A stretch of 64,000 nucleotides of DNA from Prochlorococcus sp. AG-679-M10 (GCA_003210655.1 QCUQ01000001.1:98868-162867); one strand, 5' to 3'. Shown: positions 23,436 through 31,409, counted from the stretch's first letter. Numbers and translations are program-made. The notes: generated by a model from the letters alone, not told the origin.

Positions 23436-23515
23436 TTTAAATCTGATATTGAATATATTTGTTCATATGAGATTTCAAAATCTAATGAAAAAGAGTTTTA
23501 TTTATTTTTAAAAAA

Positions 23516-23650
23516 TTATTTTAAAAATAAAATTAATACTCCAAAAATCAAAGTTGAAGCCAGAAATCCAACACCCACTAAACCTGCAATTATCCCAGTA
23601 TTAAGGTAAACCTTTACTGTAGCTAATTCTTTACCTTCTGTTTTAGACAT
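23516..23650 (-). CDS. Single-span membrane protein, 44 aa
   Basis: MSKTEGKELATVKVYLNTGI then IAGLVGVGFLASTLIFGVLI. It has a polar N terminus and a Gly-rich helix. Size and shape are like photosystem II microsubunits, but no specific match can be claimed. It follows the 38-aa gene (23658-23774) by 7 bases. Confidence 0.5.
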   Translation of the reverse strand: MSKTEGKELATVKVYLNTGIIAGLVGVGFLASTLIFGVLILFLK

Positions 23651-23657
23651 AATTTTT

Positions 23658-23774
23658 CTATTTAAATAAGCACATCCAAGCTATCAAGGAGAACAGTACC
23701 AGGGCAAGACTAAAAATACTTTTACTACTCGCTTTGCCTTGTTTCTCAGTTGATTTAAAAGGTATTAATGCCAT
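23658..23774 (-). CDS. Single-span membrane microprotein, 38 aa
   Basis: MALIPFKSTEKQGKASSKSI then FSLALVLFSLIAWMCLFK. The reading frame is open for about 20 more hydrophobic codons upstream, without ATG, so a longer ancestral protein is possible. Confidence 0.45.
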   Translation of the reverse strand: MALIPFKSTEKQGKASSKSIFSLALVLFSLIAWMCLFK

Positions 23775-23977
23775 AAATACATTTATAAAATTTAATACTA
23801 CTATTGCATGGCGTTTTAATAACTCAAGAAAGTTTTATACAAGAATCTGTATTAGTTAAGTTAAAAAGTTTCTATCTTCTTCTTACTAACTTCCTTTATT
23901 AAAAAGTTAACTTTAAAGTACATTTATTCATACTCAAAAAGTGTCCAAAATAATATTTAAATTTTAACTAATAAAAA

Positions 23978-24115
23978 CTATTGCTTTTTAAACATTGCAT
24001 TCTGATTGGATAACCAAAATATTAGAAAAATAAAGAACGATAATAATGCCCCAGAAAAAATTGAAATAAAGAAGAATTCAGTAGTTATATCAGAATTAAC
24101 AAAAAATAAATACAT
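23978..24115 (-). CDS. Single-span membrane protein, 45 aa
   Basis: MYLFFVNSDITTEFFFISIF then SGALLSFFIFLIFWLSNQNA. It is a hydrophobic core with a short basic C terminus. It lies 14 bases after the PsbN-like gene on the same strand. Confidence 0.45.
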   Translation of the reverse strand: MYLFFVNSDITTEFFFISIFSGALLSFFIFLIFWLSNQNAMFKKQ

Positions 24116-24129
24116 TTAAATATACTTTA

Positions 24130-24345
24130 TTAATGAATATGATCTGCTTCATTATGGTTTTGACTATTATGTCCATGAGCGATACCTAATTCATGTAACC
24201 TTGCATGCTCCTTAATTGTATCTCTTAATTTATATGATGAGGGTCCAACTGTTGTGTAGATTCCATATCCTATTGAACCAAAAAGTAGTAGACCAATACT
24301 CCCTAAAAGTAAAAATAATGTTGGATCTTTAGTTACACCTAGCAT
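24130..24345 (-). CDS. PsbN-like protein with His-rich tail, 71 aa
   Basis: One helix is followed by GYGIYTTVGPSSYKLRDTIK EH, which parallels the conserved PsbN end ([20 protein letters not shown] EH). A 23-residue extension adds seven of its eight His (ARLHELGIAHGHNSQ NHNEADHIH), absent from normal PsbN. PsbN aids photosystem II assembly; this gene is not beside psbH, so it is probably a paralogue. The tail could bind a metal (inference). Confidence 0.7.
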   Translation of the reverse strand: MLGVTKDPTLFLLLGSIGLLLFGSIGYGIYTTVGPSSYKLRDTIKEHARLHELGIAHGHNSQNHNEADHIH

Positions 24346-24613
24346 GTTTTTTAAAATTTAAATACTCATATAAACCTAGATATTTTATTAAAAAGATTCA
24401 AGTTCAAAATATATAAACTAAAGGGACAAATTATAAACTTAAATATAAAAGTTAATTGATTAGAATGTATTCGTTAATTATTATTTAAAATTAATTATCA
24501 CGAATTTATATATTAAAAATATTTTTTAAAGTAACTTAAAATACATATTAGTGTATGAAGAATTTTCAATCACTTGTTAATAAAGAATTTAAATTAAAAA
24601 AATATATTTGAAA
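24346..24613. other. Divergent promoter region, no gene
   Basis: AT-rich spacer between the minus-strand PsbN-like gene and the plus-strand genes. A repeated promoter element begins at 24614. Confidence 0.45.
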
Positions 24614-24640
24614 GTTGGTATAAACTAATAAGCAATTAAC
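24614..24640 (+). promoter_or_regulatory. Promoter element, copy 1
   Basis: GTTGGTATAAACTAATAAGC then AATTAAC. This 27-base element recurs at 24910-24936 with 21 identities. GGTATAAA resembles an extended -10. The gene at 24649 starts 9 bases after it. Confidence 0.45.
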
Positions 24641-24648
24641 TCTTTTTT

Positions 24649-24819
24649 ATGGAACTTGAGTCAATTTCAACTCCAAATAATAATTCTTCCAAAAATGGGG
24701 TTGGGAAGAAGTTTTTAATAATTTCTATATCACTGACAGTACTATTAAATCTATCTGTTGCTATTTGGTTTTTTATATACGTCCAACAAAACGGTTTAGA
24801 TAAATTTTTAATTAAATGA
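24649..24819 (+). CDS. Single-span membrane protein, 56 aa
   Basis: A polar Asn/Ser-rich N terminus (MELESISTPNNNSSKNGVGK) is followed by one helix (FLIISISLTVLLNLSVAIWF) and a short tail. The stop overlaps the next start as ATGA. Function unknown. Confidence 0.55.
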   Translation: MELESISTPNNNSSKNGVGKKFLIISISLTVLLNLSVAIWFFIYVQQNGLDKFLIK

Positions 24820-24896
24820 AAAGATTTCTGCTGCCTGTAATAGTTTTATTAGGTGTTATTTATGGTTGTGGTTTATTTTGGCTACTTTGGCATTAA
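24816..24896 (+). CDS. Membrane microprotein, 26 aa
   Basis: MKRFLLPVIVLLGVIYGCGL FWLLWH, almost entirely one helix. The ATGA overlap with the upstream gene suggests coupling and supports reality despite the length. Confidence 0.45.
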   Translation: MKRFLLPVIVLLGVIYGCGLFWLLWH

Positions 24897-24909
24897 GAAA
24901 TTATTGATG

Positions 24910-24936
24910 GTTGGTATAAAATCATAAGTAATAAAC
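24910..24936 (+). promoter_or_regulatory. Promoter element, copy 2
   Basis: GTTGGTATAAAATCATAAGT then AATAAAC, near-repeat of 24614-24640, placed 18 bases before the TTG start at 24954. Confidence 0.45.
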
Positions 24937-24953
24937 TTATTTTTAAAAAGTAA

Positions 24954-25376
24954 TTGTATTTTCTTTTAGTTGAAATAATAAAACCTATAAATTGTGTTTT
25001 AGTTTCAGAAGACGTCCCCAGTATTTCTATAGTTTTATCTGAAAGAAGATCTAAAGCGCTTAAGGGAACCATTTCAAATGAGAAAAATATTACAGGTACT
25101 TTTTACACACACAAACCAACTCAAATAAAGCCTTCAAGCTGGAGCTTTGAAAACAAAGATATTAAATTTAGTGGAGAAGCGATACTCCTAAAAGGTAATG
25201 AAATATGGCATCCTTATCAAACAGAAATCAAATCCTATGAAGTTGATAAAGTTCTATTTTCAGGTTTATCGTCAAAGCTATCAAAGGTTAGCAATGAAAG
25301 AAAATTACTAAAAGCTACTTCTGGTTTTTTTAAAATTGGTAATGGGTGTTATGGAGGTAGGATAAATAAAGTTTAG
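24954..25376 (+). CDS. Hypothetical protein, 140 aa
   Basis: TTG start, chosen because it follows the promoter repeat. It has a short hydrophobic N terminus and then a beta-rich basic domain (ISIVLSERRSKALKGTISNE, FKIGNGCYGGRINKV at the end). No family was recognised. Alternative starts inside are not obvious. Confidence 0.5.
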   Translation: MYFLLVEIIKPINCVLVSEDVPSISIVLSERRSKALKGTISNEKNITGTFYTHKPTQIKPSSWSFENKDIKFSGEAILLKGNEIWHPYQTEIKSYEVDKVLFSGLSSKLSKVSNERKLLKATSGFFKIGNGCYGGRINKV

Positions 25377-25399
25377 CAATACTTTTTAAGAAGATTATA

Positions 25400-25633
25400 T
25401 TAATTTCCACCTTCTCCAAAGTTGTAAGATGGCGATGTATCTTGGCTTTTTATTTTTACGCCATTAATAACTTTATTAGAAATATTTTTTAATTCACTTC
25501 CTGTAAATTTAAATCCTGAATCATTTGCTATTTTGGCAATCTCATCAGCAGTCCCAACGCCTAAAACTTGATCAAGAAGATTTTTGTTTTTTTGGATTTC
25601 CATTAAAAATTTTTTTATTTGATCTTCTGACAC
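25400..25633 (-). CDS. Nif11-domain (RiPP leader-like) protein, 77 aa
   Basis: MSEDQIKKFLMEIQKNKNLL then DQVLGVGTADEIAKIANDSG and FKFTGSELKNI follow the Nif11/N11P leader pattern (S-x-x-Q-x-x-x-F, AGF, helical ELK). In lanthipeptide precursors a GG/GA site and a Cys-rich core follow; here the tail (SQDTSPSYNFGEGGN) has no Cys. No LanM or other modification enzyme is in the window. It may be a stand-alone Nif11 protein. Confidence 0.7.
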   Translation of the reverse strand: MSEDQIKKFLMEIQKNKNLLDQVLGVGTADEIAKIANDSGFKFTGSELKNISNKVINGVKIKSQDTSPSYNFGEGGN

Positions 25634-25817
25634 TAAAAATAAATTGAATTCAATAATCTATCTAATAATAAAAGAACCTTTCAAAATTTTAATGGGGTCG
25701 ATTGAAATAAATCAAAGGTTATTCAATTAGGTATAAATTTTTTCTTTTAAGTGTAAATATCTTATTCTTATCTAAAAAACTTAAAGAATTGGTTAATTTA
25801 GATTTTTGTTTAAATAA

Positions 25818-25868
25818 ATGTTTGAAGCTCTTGCTTATTTACTGATTGGTAAAAAACAAAGTAATTAA
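25818..25868 (+). CDS. Possible micro-ORF, 16 aa
   Basis: MFEALAYLLIGKKQSN, ten bases ahead of the next microprotein. Too short to be sure; it may be a leader peptide. Confidence 0.2.
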   Translation: MFEALAYLLIGKKQSN

Positions 25869-25877
25869 AAAATTAAT

Positions 25878-25979
25878 ATGGAATCATCTCAAGAAATAAT
25901 TTTAATTGCTTTAGGATTACTGATAGTAGTCTTTGATGGAACATTAGCTTTAAGACTTGGCATAAGCTTAAAGGATTAA
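25878..25979 (+). CDS. Single-span membrane microprotein, 33 aa
   Basis: MESSQEIILIALGLLIVVFD then GTLALRLGISLKD. One helix. It shares the FDG-x-L element with the 29-aa protein at 18705. The next gene begins 7 bases later. Confidence 0.5.
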   Translation: MESSQEIILIALGLLIVVFDGTLALRLGISLKD

Positions 25980-25985
25980 ATTTTG

Positions 25986-26108
25986 ATGAATTTCAACATA
26001 TTATTTCCCTTAATAGTCGGTTTATCGATCTGGATATATGGGAACATCCTTTTGGTCATAAAGCTGCAAACCAAAACACCTGAGAAAAATTCTTGGGATG
26101 TAAATTAA
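25986..26108 (+). CDS. Single-span membrane protein, 40 aa
   Basis: MNFNILFPLIVGLSIWIYGN then ILLVIKLQTKTPEKNSWDVN. It has an N-terminal helix and a polar tail. Likely operon with 25878. Confidence 0.5.
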   Translation: MNFNILFPLIVGLSIWIYGNILLVIKLQTKTPEKNSWDVN

Positions 26109-26249
26109 ATATTACTTTATTAAAAGAGATTGCAGGAAGAAATATAAACGTTACTTAAATCTGCAACAAAAGCTACTTTAAAAGTTGAGGAATTAACGAT
26201 TACTAATTCTATTTTTGCTGTTATAAAATAATCAAAATATTTTTAATTG

Positions 26250-26366
26250 ATGTCTTCAGGAATTTATTTGATTCCAATTTTTGTTATTGGTTCAATTTAT
26301 CTTTTCAGATCAACTAAGGATCTTATTAAAAATAAAAAAATTAACTATGAGCGATCCCAAGAATAA
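26250..26366 (+). CDS. Single-span membrane microprotein, 38 aa
   Basis: MSSGIYLIPIFVIGSIYLFR then STKDLIKNKKINYERSQE. The 3' end overlaps the next gene by 20 bases in another frame, as in a compact operon. Confidence 0.5.
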   Translation: MSSGIYLIPIFVIGSIYLFRSTKDLIKNKKINYERSQE

Positions 26367-26610
26367 TTTAAACTCCTTAAAAAAAGAATCTGAAAAATCA
26401 TTGGAAGTATCTAAAAACTCGATAAATAAAAAGAAGATTAATGAGCGTTTTCATTTGAATTCACTTATCACAAAAAATATCTCACTTTTCACAAAAAATC
26501 CAAACTATAAAATGTTAGCTTGGCTTATTGTTCAATTGATAATATTTTCCCTATTTGTTTTTGCAGTTAATATTTTTAAAAATAATCTTATACCTTATTT
26601 TAATACTTGA
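26347..26610 (+). CDS. Single-span membrane protein, 87 aa
   Basis: ATG 26347 was preferred to an in-frame upstream start at 26281. A long polar, basic N-terminal part (about 60 residues) precedes one C-terminal helix (AWLIVQLIIFSLFVFAVNIF). This tail-anchored layout is unusual beside the many N-terminal-helix microproteins here. Function unknown. Confidence 0.55.
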   Translation: MSDPKNNLNSLKKESEKSLEVSKNSINKKKINERFHLNSLITKNISLFTKNPNYKMLAWLIVQLIIFSLFVFAVNIFKNNLIPYFNT

Positions 26611-26664
26611 GAATTTTAGTATTTAGGTCTCATATATTATTAATTATTACTAATGAATAATATA

Positions 26665-26895
26665 TCAAAGTGATTTTTCTATGATCCAGCGATATCCACC
26701 ACTTCTATCATTCTCTCGGTAACAAATTCCTATTAAATCTCCATTTTTTCTTCGCAAGGAGCACTCTATACCATCTTGCGTTTTATAAAAACTTGATGAA
26801 TTAGGACAGAGTTCTTCACCTTCTTTATTCATTTTTTCAATAATCATTGCCCATACTACTTTTAAATCAATATCGTCAAAATTATTAGATTGCAT
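26665..26895 (-). CDS. Hypothetical protein, 76 aa
   Basis: A small acidic soluble protein with two halves: helical MQSNNFDDIDLKVVWAMIIE, then a beta-like CSLRRKNGDLIGICYREN followed by GGYRWIIEKSL. Three Cys. The family is unknown. Confidence 0.55.
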   Translation of the reverse strand: MQSNNFDDIDLKVVWAMIIEKMNKEGEELCPNSSSFYKTQDGIECSLRRKNGDLIGICYRENDRSGGYRWIIEKSL

Positions 26896-27145
26896 TTAAA
26901 TTCTTTTAAAGTAATAATAAATCTCTTATAAATTTTTAAAAATTAATTTTTACTAAGCTCTATTTCATTACCTACATAAAAAAATTACACAAGTTACCAA
27001 TCAATATTGCATTAAAGTTATCTTTACTAAATCCCATATTACTTTCCTAATTAAAGAGTTTAGTAGATTATAAATTTTACAACCAAAAAGTTTGGGTAAC
27101 GCCTCATGGAACCTCAAAAAATTACTAAGATCCATTTGAAAAGTT

Positions 27146-27391
27146 TTGCTAATAAAAAAGTTTTCTGATTGTCCATATACTTTATATTCAATGCGTTCAA
27201 CATGTATCGAGAATCATATCTTGAGAGGTACTAATGCTTATCTACCAGCTCGTATTTGTAGTAACTCAGTAGCCACAATCATGCAGACATACGAAAGGAT
27301 AGATATTAGAAGAAGAACTAAAGAATTAACAGATATTGAGTTAGGTTCAAAGAAAGGCAATCCTGAAACTATCAGCCTCTTTGATGAATAG
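27146..27391 (+). pseudogene. Tyrosine-recombinase C-terminal remnant
   Basis: The frame reads like the catalytic end of an integrase: TLYSMRSTCIENHILRGTN, ICSNSVATIMQTYERIDIRR then R-x-KELTDIELGSKKGN. The R-x-x-x-x-x-x-H and Y (Y49) are kept, but the usual GHS is SNS. No start or N-terminal domain is present, so it is a truncated relic. A tRNA-like fragment lies about 100 bases downstream, as at element ends. Confidence 0.6.
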
Positions 27392-27492
27392 TCCTTTAAA
27401 TGACAAAGACACAAAGCACAAAAGCTACATTAAGCAGCAAGCTAAGTGTCTTAGAAGAGATCTTCATTAATAAAAAAGGTTTTTGTACTCGT

Positions 27493-27541
27493 GTGTAGGA
27501 GCGCGGGGTTAACCTTGAAACCGCTAGGTTCAAGTCCTTAC
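27493..27541 (+). pseudogene. tRNA-like relic (Asn-like)
   Basis: The stretch contains GGAGCGCGGGGTTAACC and the T-arm-like TAGGTTCAAGTCCTTAC. GGTTAACC with GTT in the middle and the T-loop TTCAAGT recall tRNA-Asn(GTT), but stems are broken (T stem only about 3 bp). Best read as a decayed tRNA fragment at an old integration site. Confidence 0.35.
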
Positions 27542-27689
27542 AAAAAGGACAAGTCCTTAGACCACTTATACCCAAGATACACACTCATTACAAGTAAAAA
27601 TAACTTAATTGACAGTCGATATTAAAAAGGTCAACTTGCTCCATGTTTATTCAAAAATAAATAAAATAAGTAATAACTATTTTTTATTC

Positions 27690-28082
27690 ATGACAAATTT
27701 TGGATCAGATACACCATTTATGCTTATTGCTAGATTGAAAGTAAAAGAAGATAAAGTTGACGAATATCTAGCCCTTGCGGATAAAACAGATAAGGCTGTC
27801 GAAGTATCAGAGCCGGGAATGCTCCATCATACATTTGACCAAGATCCTGAAGATCCAATTAGTTTTGTATGGTCAGAATTTTTTAAAAATGATGATGCAT
27901 TTCTTGCTCATTTAGTTAATCCACCTGTCGGCGATTATCTTGAAGCTCATGCTGGACTAATTGACGGAGATGTAGCTATTGAATTTTATGGAACGGTTGG
28001 AGATAAAGTTATTGAAGCTATGAACAGAAGTGGGCTTCCTTTTAAAGTCTTCAAAACAAAGCTGGGTTATAGCAGGATTTAA
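27690..28082 (+). CDS. ABM-domain (antibiotic biosynthesis monooxygenase-like) protein
   Basis: From ATG 27690 (130 aa; an upstream in-frame start at 27609 was rejected as AT-rich filler) the protein has the small ferredoxin-like ABM fold: FMLIARLKVKEDKVDEYLAL, EVSEPGMLHHTFDQDPED, FVWSEFFKNDDAFLAHL. Such dimers act as quinol or cofactor-free monooxygenases or haem-degrading enzymes; the substrate is unknown. Confidence 0.75.
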   Translation: MTNFGSDTPFMLIARLKVKEDKVDEYLALADKTDKAVEVSEPGMLHHTFDQDPEDPISFVWSEFFKNDDAFLAHLVNPPVGDYLEAHAGLIDGDVAIEFYGTVGDKVIEAMNRSGLPFKVFKTKLGYSRI

Positions 28083-28130
28083 TTTAAGATTGACAGTTGA
28101 TTTAAAATAGGTTGAATTATTAATAGAGAT

Positions 28131-28340
28131 ATGAAATTTTTAGTTTTACTTACTTTAATTTCTAGTACTTTTTCCACTGTATTTGCAGAAGGTCATAAGA
28201 AGTATAAAGAAGAAGACTTTGATAAAGTTAAACTTATGAAAATTGAATATTTAAATAAAAAAATTAATTGCGTAAAAGCTTCTAATAATTTTAAGGAAAT
28301 GAAAAAATGCTGGGAAAAAAGAAAAAATAAGATGATTTAA
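28131..28340 (+). CDS. Small secreted protein, 69 aa
   Basis: Signal peptide MKFLVLLTLISSTFSTVFAE (cleavage after about residue 19) precedes a Lys-rich 50-residue mature part with two Cys (NCVKAS, KKCWEK). It follows the ABM gene by 48 bases on the same strand. It may be a periplasmic protein with a disulphide. Confidence 0.6.
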   Translation: MKFLVLLTLISSTFSTVFAEGHKKYKEEDFDKVKLMKIEYLNKKINCVKASNNFKEMKKCWEKRKNKMI

Positions 28341-28411
28341 TCTATTGAAAATTGACAGTCGCCATAAAATTATGAGCAAGAGCTCTCATTAAGCTAAAAA
28401 AAGATTATTCC

Positions 28412-28582
28412 TTAAATGAAGTAATTATTTGTTTCTTTATTAAAAGTCATTTCTTGAGCCCCCTTCATGCATCCTCCAGCTGGGTAACTAATGACCTTTT
28501 TTGATATTGCACCGATACCTATAGCGACAATACCAATACCTAATATTGCTTTTGATCTTTTGCTCGCGAGTAGAGATTTCAT
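28412..28582 (-). CDS. Small membrane protein, 56 aa
   Basis: MKSLLASKRSKAILGIGIVA then IGIGAISKKVISYPAGGCMK. It has a basic N terminus, one Gly/Ile-rich helix and a polar tail with one Cys. It lies 53 bases after clpS and may share its transcript. Confidence 0.5.
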   Translation of the reverse strand: MKSLLASKRSKAILGIGIVAIGIGAISKKVISYPAGGCMKGAQEMTFNKETNNYFI

Positions 28583-28635
28583 TGGGATTTTGTATTTATT
28601 AAATGATAGGAATATTGACTTTTGTTATGTGGATT

Positions 28636-28932
28636 TTAAGCAGCTTCAATTGGTGCCATTGTGATTCCCCTGCTAACCAATTGTTCGTGGTATAACTCTG
28701 CCTGTTCAAGGTTCCCTCTCCATACTTCCGCCAAACCTGACTTGTCTACCTGAATGGCAAGATTCCATGATCTTTTTTCACTCATTCCTGGAATAATTGC
28801 TAGCAGGCAATTAGCAACATGTTCAAAAGTATTAAAATTATCATCTAAAACTATTACTCGTGCTTCTGGATATTTTGCTTTTTTTGTCTTTGGCTCTAAG
28901 ACCGTTGTGGCTGATTTGGTAGAAAATTCCAT
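28636..28932 (-). CDS. clpS: ATP-dependent Clp protease adaptor ClpS
   Basis: 98 aa. It delivers N-degron substrates to ClpC/ClpA-ClpP. The core VIVLDDNFNTFEHVANCLLA is the N-degron pocket region (the L-N/D-D-x-x-T motif). The rest (IIPGMSEKRSWNLAIQVDKS, then GLAEVWRGN...AELYHEQL) follows the family. The N-terminal extension of about 22 residues contacts Clp. No clp protease gene is adjacent. Confidence 0.92.
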   Translation of the reverse strand: MEFSTKSATTVLEPKTKKAKYPEARVIVLDDNFNTFEHVANCLLAIIPGMSEKRSWNLAIQVDKSGLAEVWRGNLEQAELYHEQLVSRGITMAPIEAA

Positions 28933-29043
28933 TGTTACTGGTTTTGTTTTTGCTTTAGATCTACTATCGATTCTTTAAATTCTAGTTTTCTTTCAAGTCT
29001 ATGGAGACCAGACCATGTTGCGGTTTTCCGTTTAGACGATAAA

Positions 29044-29100
29044 ACTACAGGCTAATGAAAAGTGAACCAGTTTGATATCAGAGAGGATCTCAAGGATTTG
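29044..29100 (+). pseudogene. EVE-gene 5' fragment 1
   Basis: CTACAGGCTAATGAAAAGTG then AACCAG match the start of the intact EVE gene at 40484 (codons for YWLMKSEP), followed by a later piece GATCTCAAGGATTTG (EDLKDL). Stops then end the similarity. A relic. Confidence 0.6.
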
Positions 29101-29110
29101 CGATTTTACA

Positions 29111-29140
29111 CCCAAACTTTACCCAAACTTTACCCAATTT
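29111..29140 (+). repeat. Tandem 11-bp repeat (CCCAAACTTTA)
   Basis: Two and a half copies of an 11-base unit ACCCAAACTTT. A related repeat ATTCACACTTT follows EVE fragment 2 at the same relative place. Confidence 0.7.
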
Positions 29141-29347
29141 TTTGATGAGGATGATTAATAATCAAGTAGTTTTTTAAGATCTAGTCCCCCCATGCCACCC
29201 ATCACTTTCCTTTATGGGAACTTTCTTCGACTAATATTGTTCGATAAACTAAATTAAATGCTTTTAATTTGGCTGACTTACGAAAAAGTTAACAAAATGC
29301 CATACCAGCACAATACCAGCAGTACTATTTCTCGCAAATTATAGACT

Positions 29348-29416
29348 ATGACTGAACCTAATTACTGGCTAATGAAAAGTACACCCGTCTAGCTATTACT
29401 TGGATCTCAAGGATTC
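29348..29416 (+). pseudogene. EVE-gene 5' fragment 2
   Basis: ATG 29348 begins MTEPNYWLMKSTPV and then stops; the intact gene begins MTKPNYWLMKSEPD. GGATCTCAAGGATTCG follows as in fragment 1. A relic. Confidence 0.65.
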
Positions 29417-29426
29417 GTAATTTTCT

Positions 29427-29448
29427 ATTCACACTTTATTCACACTTT
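29427..29448 (+). repeat. Tandem 11-bp repeat (ATTCACACTTT)
   Basis: Two exact copies, 29427-29437 and 29438-29448. A half-degenerate pair is at 31485-31506, before EVE fragment 3. Confidence 0.75.
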
Positions 29449-29543
29449 TACTCTTCAAATAGTTCGATTCAATTAAGGTTAAACTTTAAAAATTGAACAA
29501 ATAATGTAAAAGGTTTATTATCCTTCTAATAATATTTTTTATT

Positions 29544-31409
29544 TTGAAACCACTTATATTAGCACCGATTTTTATTGGAATATTATCTCCTTTCAATAGT
29601 AGTCTAGAAGCTCAAATCAACTCTTCTATATTTAATGAAGTTTATTTAGCCCAAGAAAATCTAAATGAAAAAGCTAGGAAATATTTAAATGAAGCAGAAA
29701 TAATTTTCAAAAAAGGTCTTAATGTTGAGGAATCAAATTTTCCAGTAGCAAAAAAGATAATTAAGAACATGACTTATGTCATTAAAAAAGATCAGAATAA
29801 TTTTCAAGCTTATAGCTTCAGAGCAAGGGCTAAAAATGTATTAGGAAAAAGTGAGGAAGCCATTTCTGATGCAACCAAATCTCTAATGATTAAAGAAAAT
29901 TATGATGCCTATTATGCAAGAGGTTTTTCTTACCAAATTTTATATAAAGATATCGAGGCTATAAATGACTTCAAAAAAGCACTAGAAATTAAACATGATG
30001 ATTTTAATGCAACTTTGCTAAAAGGGAAATCATTTTTTTATTCCAAAAGATTTAAAGAATCAATAAATGATTTTACTAGAATTATCAAGTTAAATCCCAA
30101 TTACTCTGATGCATTTGTCTTTAGAGCACAATCAAAAAATAAATTAATGAATATAGCTGGAGCAATGGATGATTTTGCCAAGGCTATTAAAATAAATCCA
30201 GCAAACTATGCTGCATATAATAGTAGAGCTTATATTAAATATGAACAGAAAAATTTCAAAGGTGCAATAGAGGACTTTTCCAAAGCAATAGATATTTTTC
30301 AGGAGAATGATTTATCTTACTATTGGAGGGGAAGGTCTAATTTTGAGTTAGGTGATTACGAAAATGCAAAAATAGATTTTTCTAGAGCGATAGAAATAAA
30401 TCCTGACGATTTTACTTATTTTGATTACAGAGGAAGAACTAGATATTTTTTACGCGATCTAAAAGGAAGTGTAGAAGATTTTGATAAAGCTATTGAAATG
30501 AATCCTAAAGATAGTTATCTAATTTCTAGAAGGGGACTATCAAAAGAATTGAATAATAATTTTAATGAGGCAATTGCAGACTTCTCTAAAGCTATTGAAA
30601 TGAATCCTAAAGACTCCTGGGCTTATTATTTAAAGGGAGATTCTTTTTATTATCAGAAAAAATATGGTGATGCTCTAGTAAACCTCTCAAAAGCAATTCA
30701 AATAGATCCTAATGACAGTTCATATTATTATTCTAGAGGTAAGACTAAATTAGAATTAGCTGATTATGAAAGTTCCATCTTAGATTTTGATAAAGCTATT
30801 AATCTAAATCCAAATAATGAAAGAAATTTTAACTATAGAGGATATGCAAAAACATTTATTGGAGATTACAAAGGGGCAATAAAAGATTACTTAAAAGCAA
30901 TAGAGTTAAACCCAGATGCTTCATCATCTCCATATACTAATTTTAATATCGCAGAAGCAAAAGGGTACTTAAGTGACTATAAAGGCGCTGTTAAATATGT
31001 ATCAAAGGCTATCGAAGAGTATCCTGAAGATGGAAGTTTCTTCAGGTCAAGAGCTTATTGGAAAATAATACAAGGTGATCTCAAAGGCGTATTAGATGAT
31101 ATTAATGAAGCTGAGAAACTAGGTTTCGAAAAAGAATACTTATTAGATATAACAGGAGGATATTTTTATGTAGCAAAAAATTTTATTGATGCAAAAAACT
31201 ATTATTTAAAAGCTTTGGAGTTAAATCCAAAACAATACACTCATCAAATTGGAGTTGCATATTCTGATTATAAATTGGGAAATATTAAAGAATCTTGTGA
31301 AAGTTTTAAAAAAGCTAGAAGTTTAAAAGAGAACTATGGAAATCAAGGAGATTCTCTGATTCCTAAATTTTTTGGAAACAAAATTAATCTAGAAAAGTCT
31401 TGTTCATAG
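29544..31409 (+). CDS. TPR-repeat protein, 621 aa
   Basis: TTG start. An N-terminal signal (PLILAPIFIGILSPFNSSLE) is followed by about 14 tetratricopeptide units from residue 60 to 600, with the typical YxxRG/xxAIxDFxKAIExNP spacing every 34 residues. TPR solenoids mediate protein-protein binding. The export signal suggests a periplasmic or outer-membrane scaffold. It stands alone and is flanked on both sides by EVE-gene fragments, which may mean it was inserted. Partner unknown. Confidence 0.85.
   Translation: MKPLILAPIFIGILSPFNSSLEAQINSSIFNEVYLAQENLNEKARKYLNEAEIIFKKGLNVEESNFPVAKKIIKNMTYVIKKDQNNFQAYSFRARAKNVLGKSEEAISDATKSLMIKENYDAYYARGFSYQILYKDIEAINDFKKALEIKHDDFNATLLKGKSFFYSKRFKESINDFTRIIKLNPNYSDAFVFRAQSKNKLMNIAGAMDDFAKAIKINPANYAAYNSRAYIKYEQKNFKGAIEDFSKAIDIFQENDLSYYWRGRSNFELGDYENAKIDFSRAIEINPDDFTYFDYRGRTRYFLRDLKGSVEDFDKAIEMNPKDSYLISRRGLSKELNNNFNEAIADFSKAIEMNPKDSWAYYLKGDSFYYQKKYGDALVNLSKAIQIDPNDSSYYYSRGKTKLELADYESSILDFDKAINLNPNNERNFNYRGYAKTFIGDYKGAIKDYLKAIELNPDASSSPYTNFNIAEAKGYLSDYKGAVKYVSKAIEEYPEDGSFFRSRAYWKIIQGDLKGVLDDINEAEKLGFEKEYLLDITGGYFYVAKNFIDAKNYYLKALELNPKQYTHQIGVAYSDYKLGNIKESCESFKKARSLKENYGNQGDSLIPKFFGNKINLEKSCS

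Noticed and set aside
27396..27584. Minus-strand 62-aa ORF over the tRNA-like relic
   Set aside because: Composition is unlike a real protein and it overlaps the decayed tRNA-like sequence.
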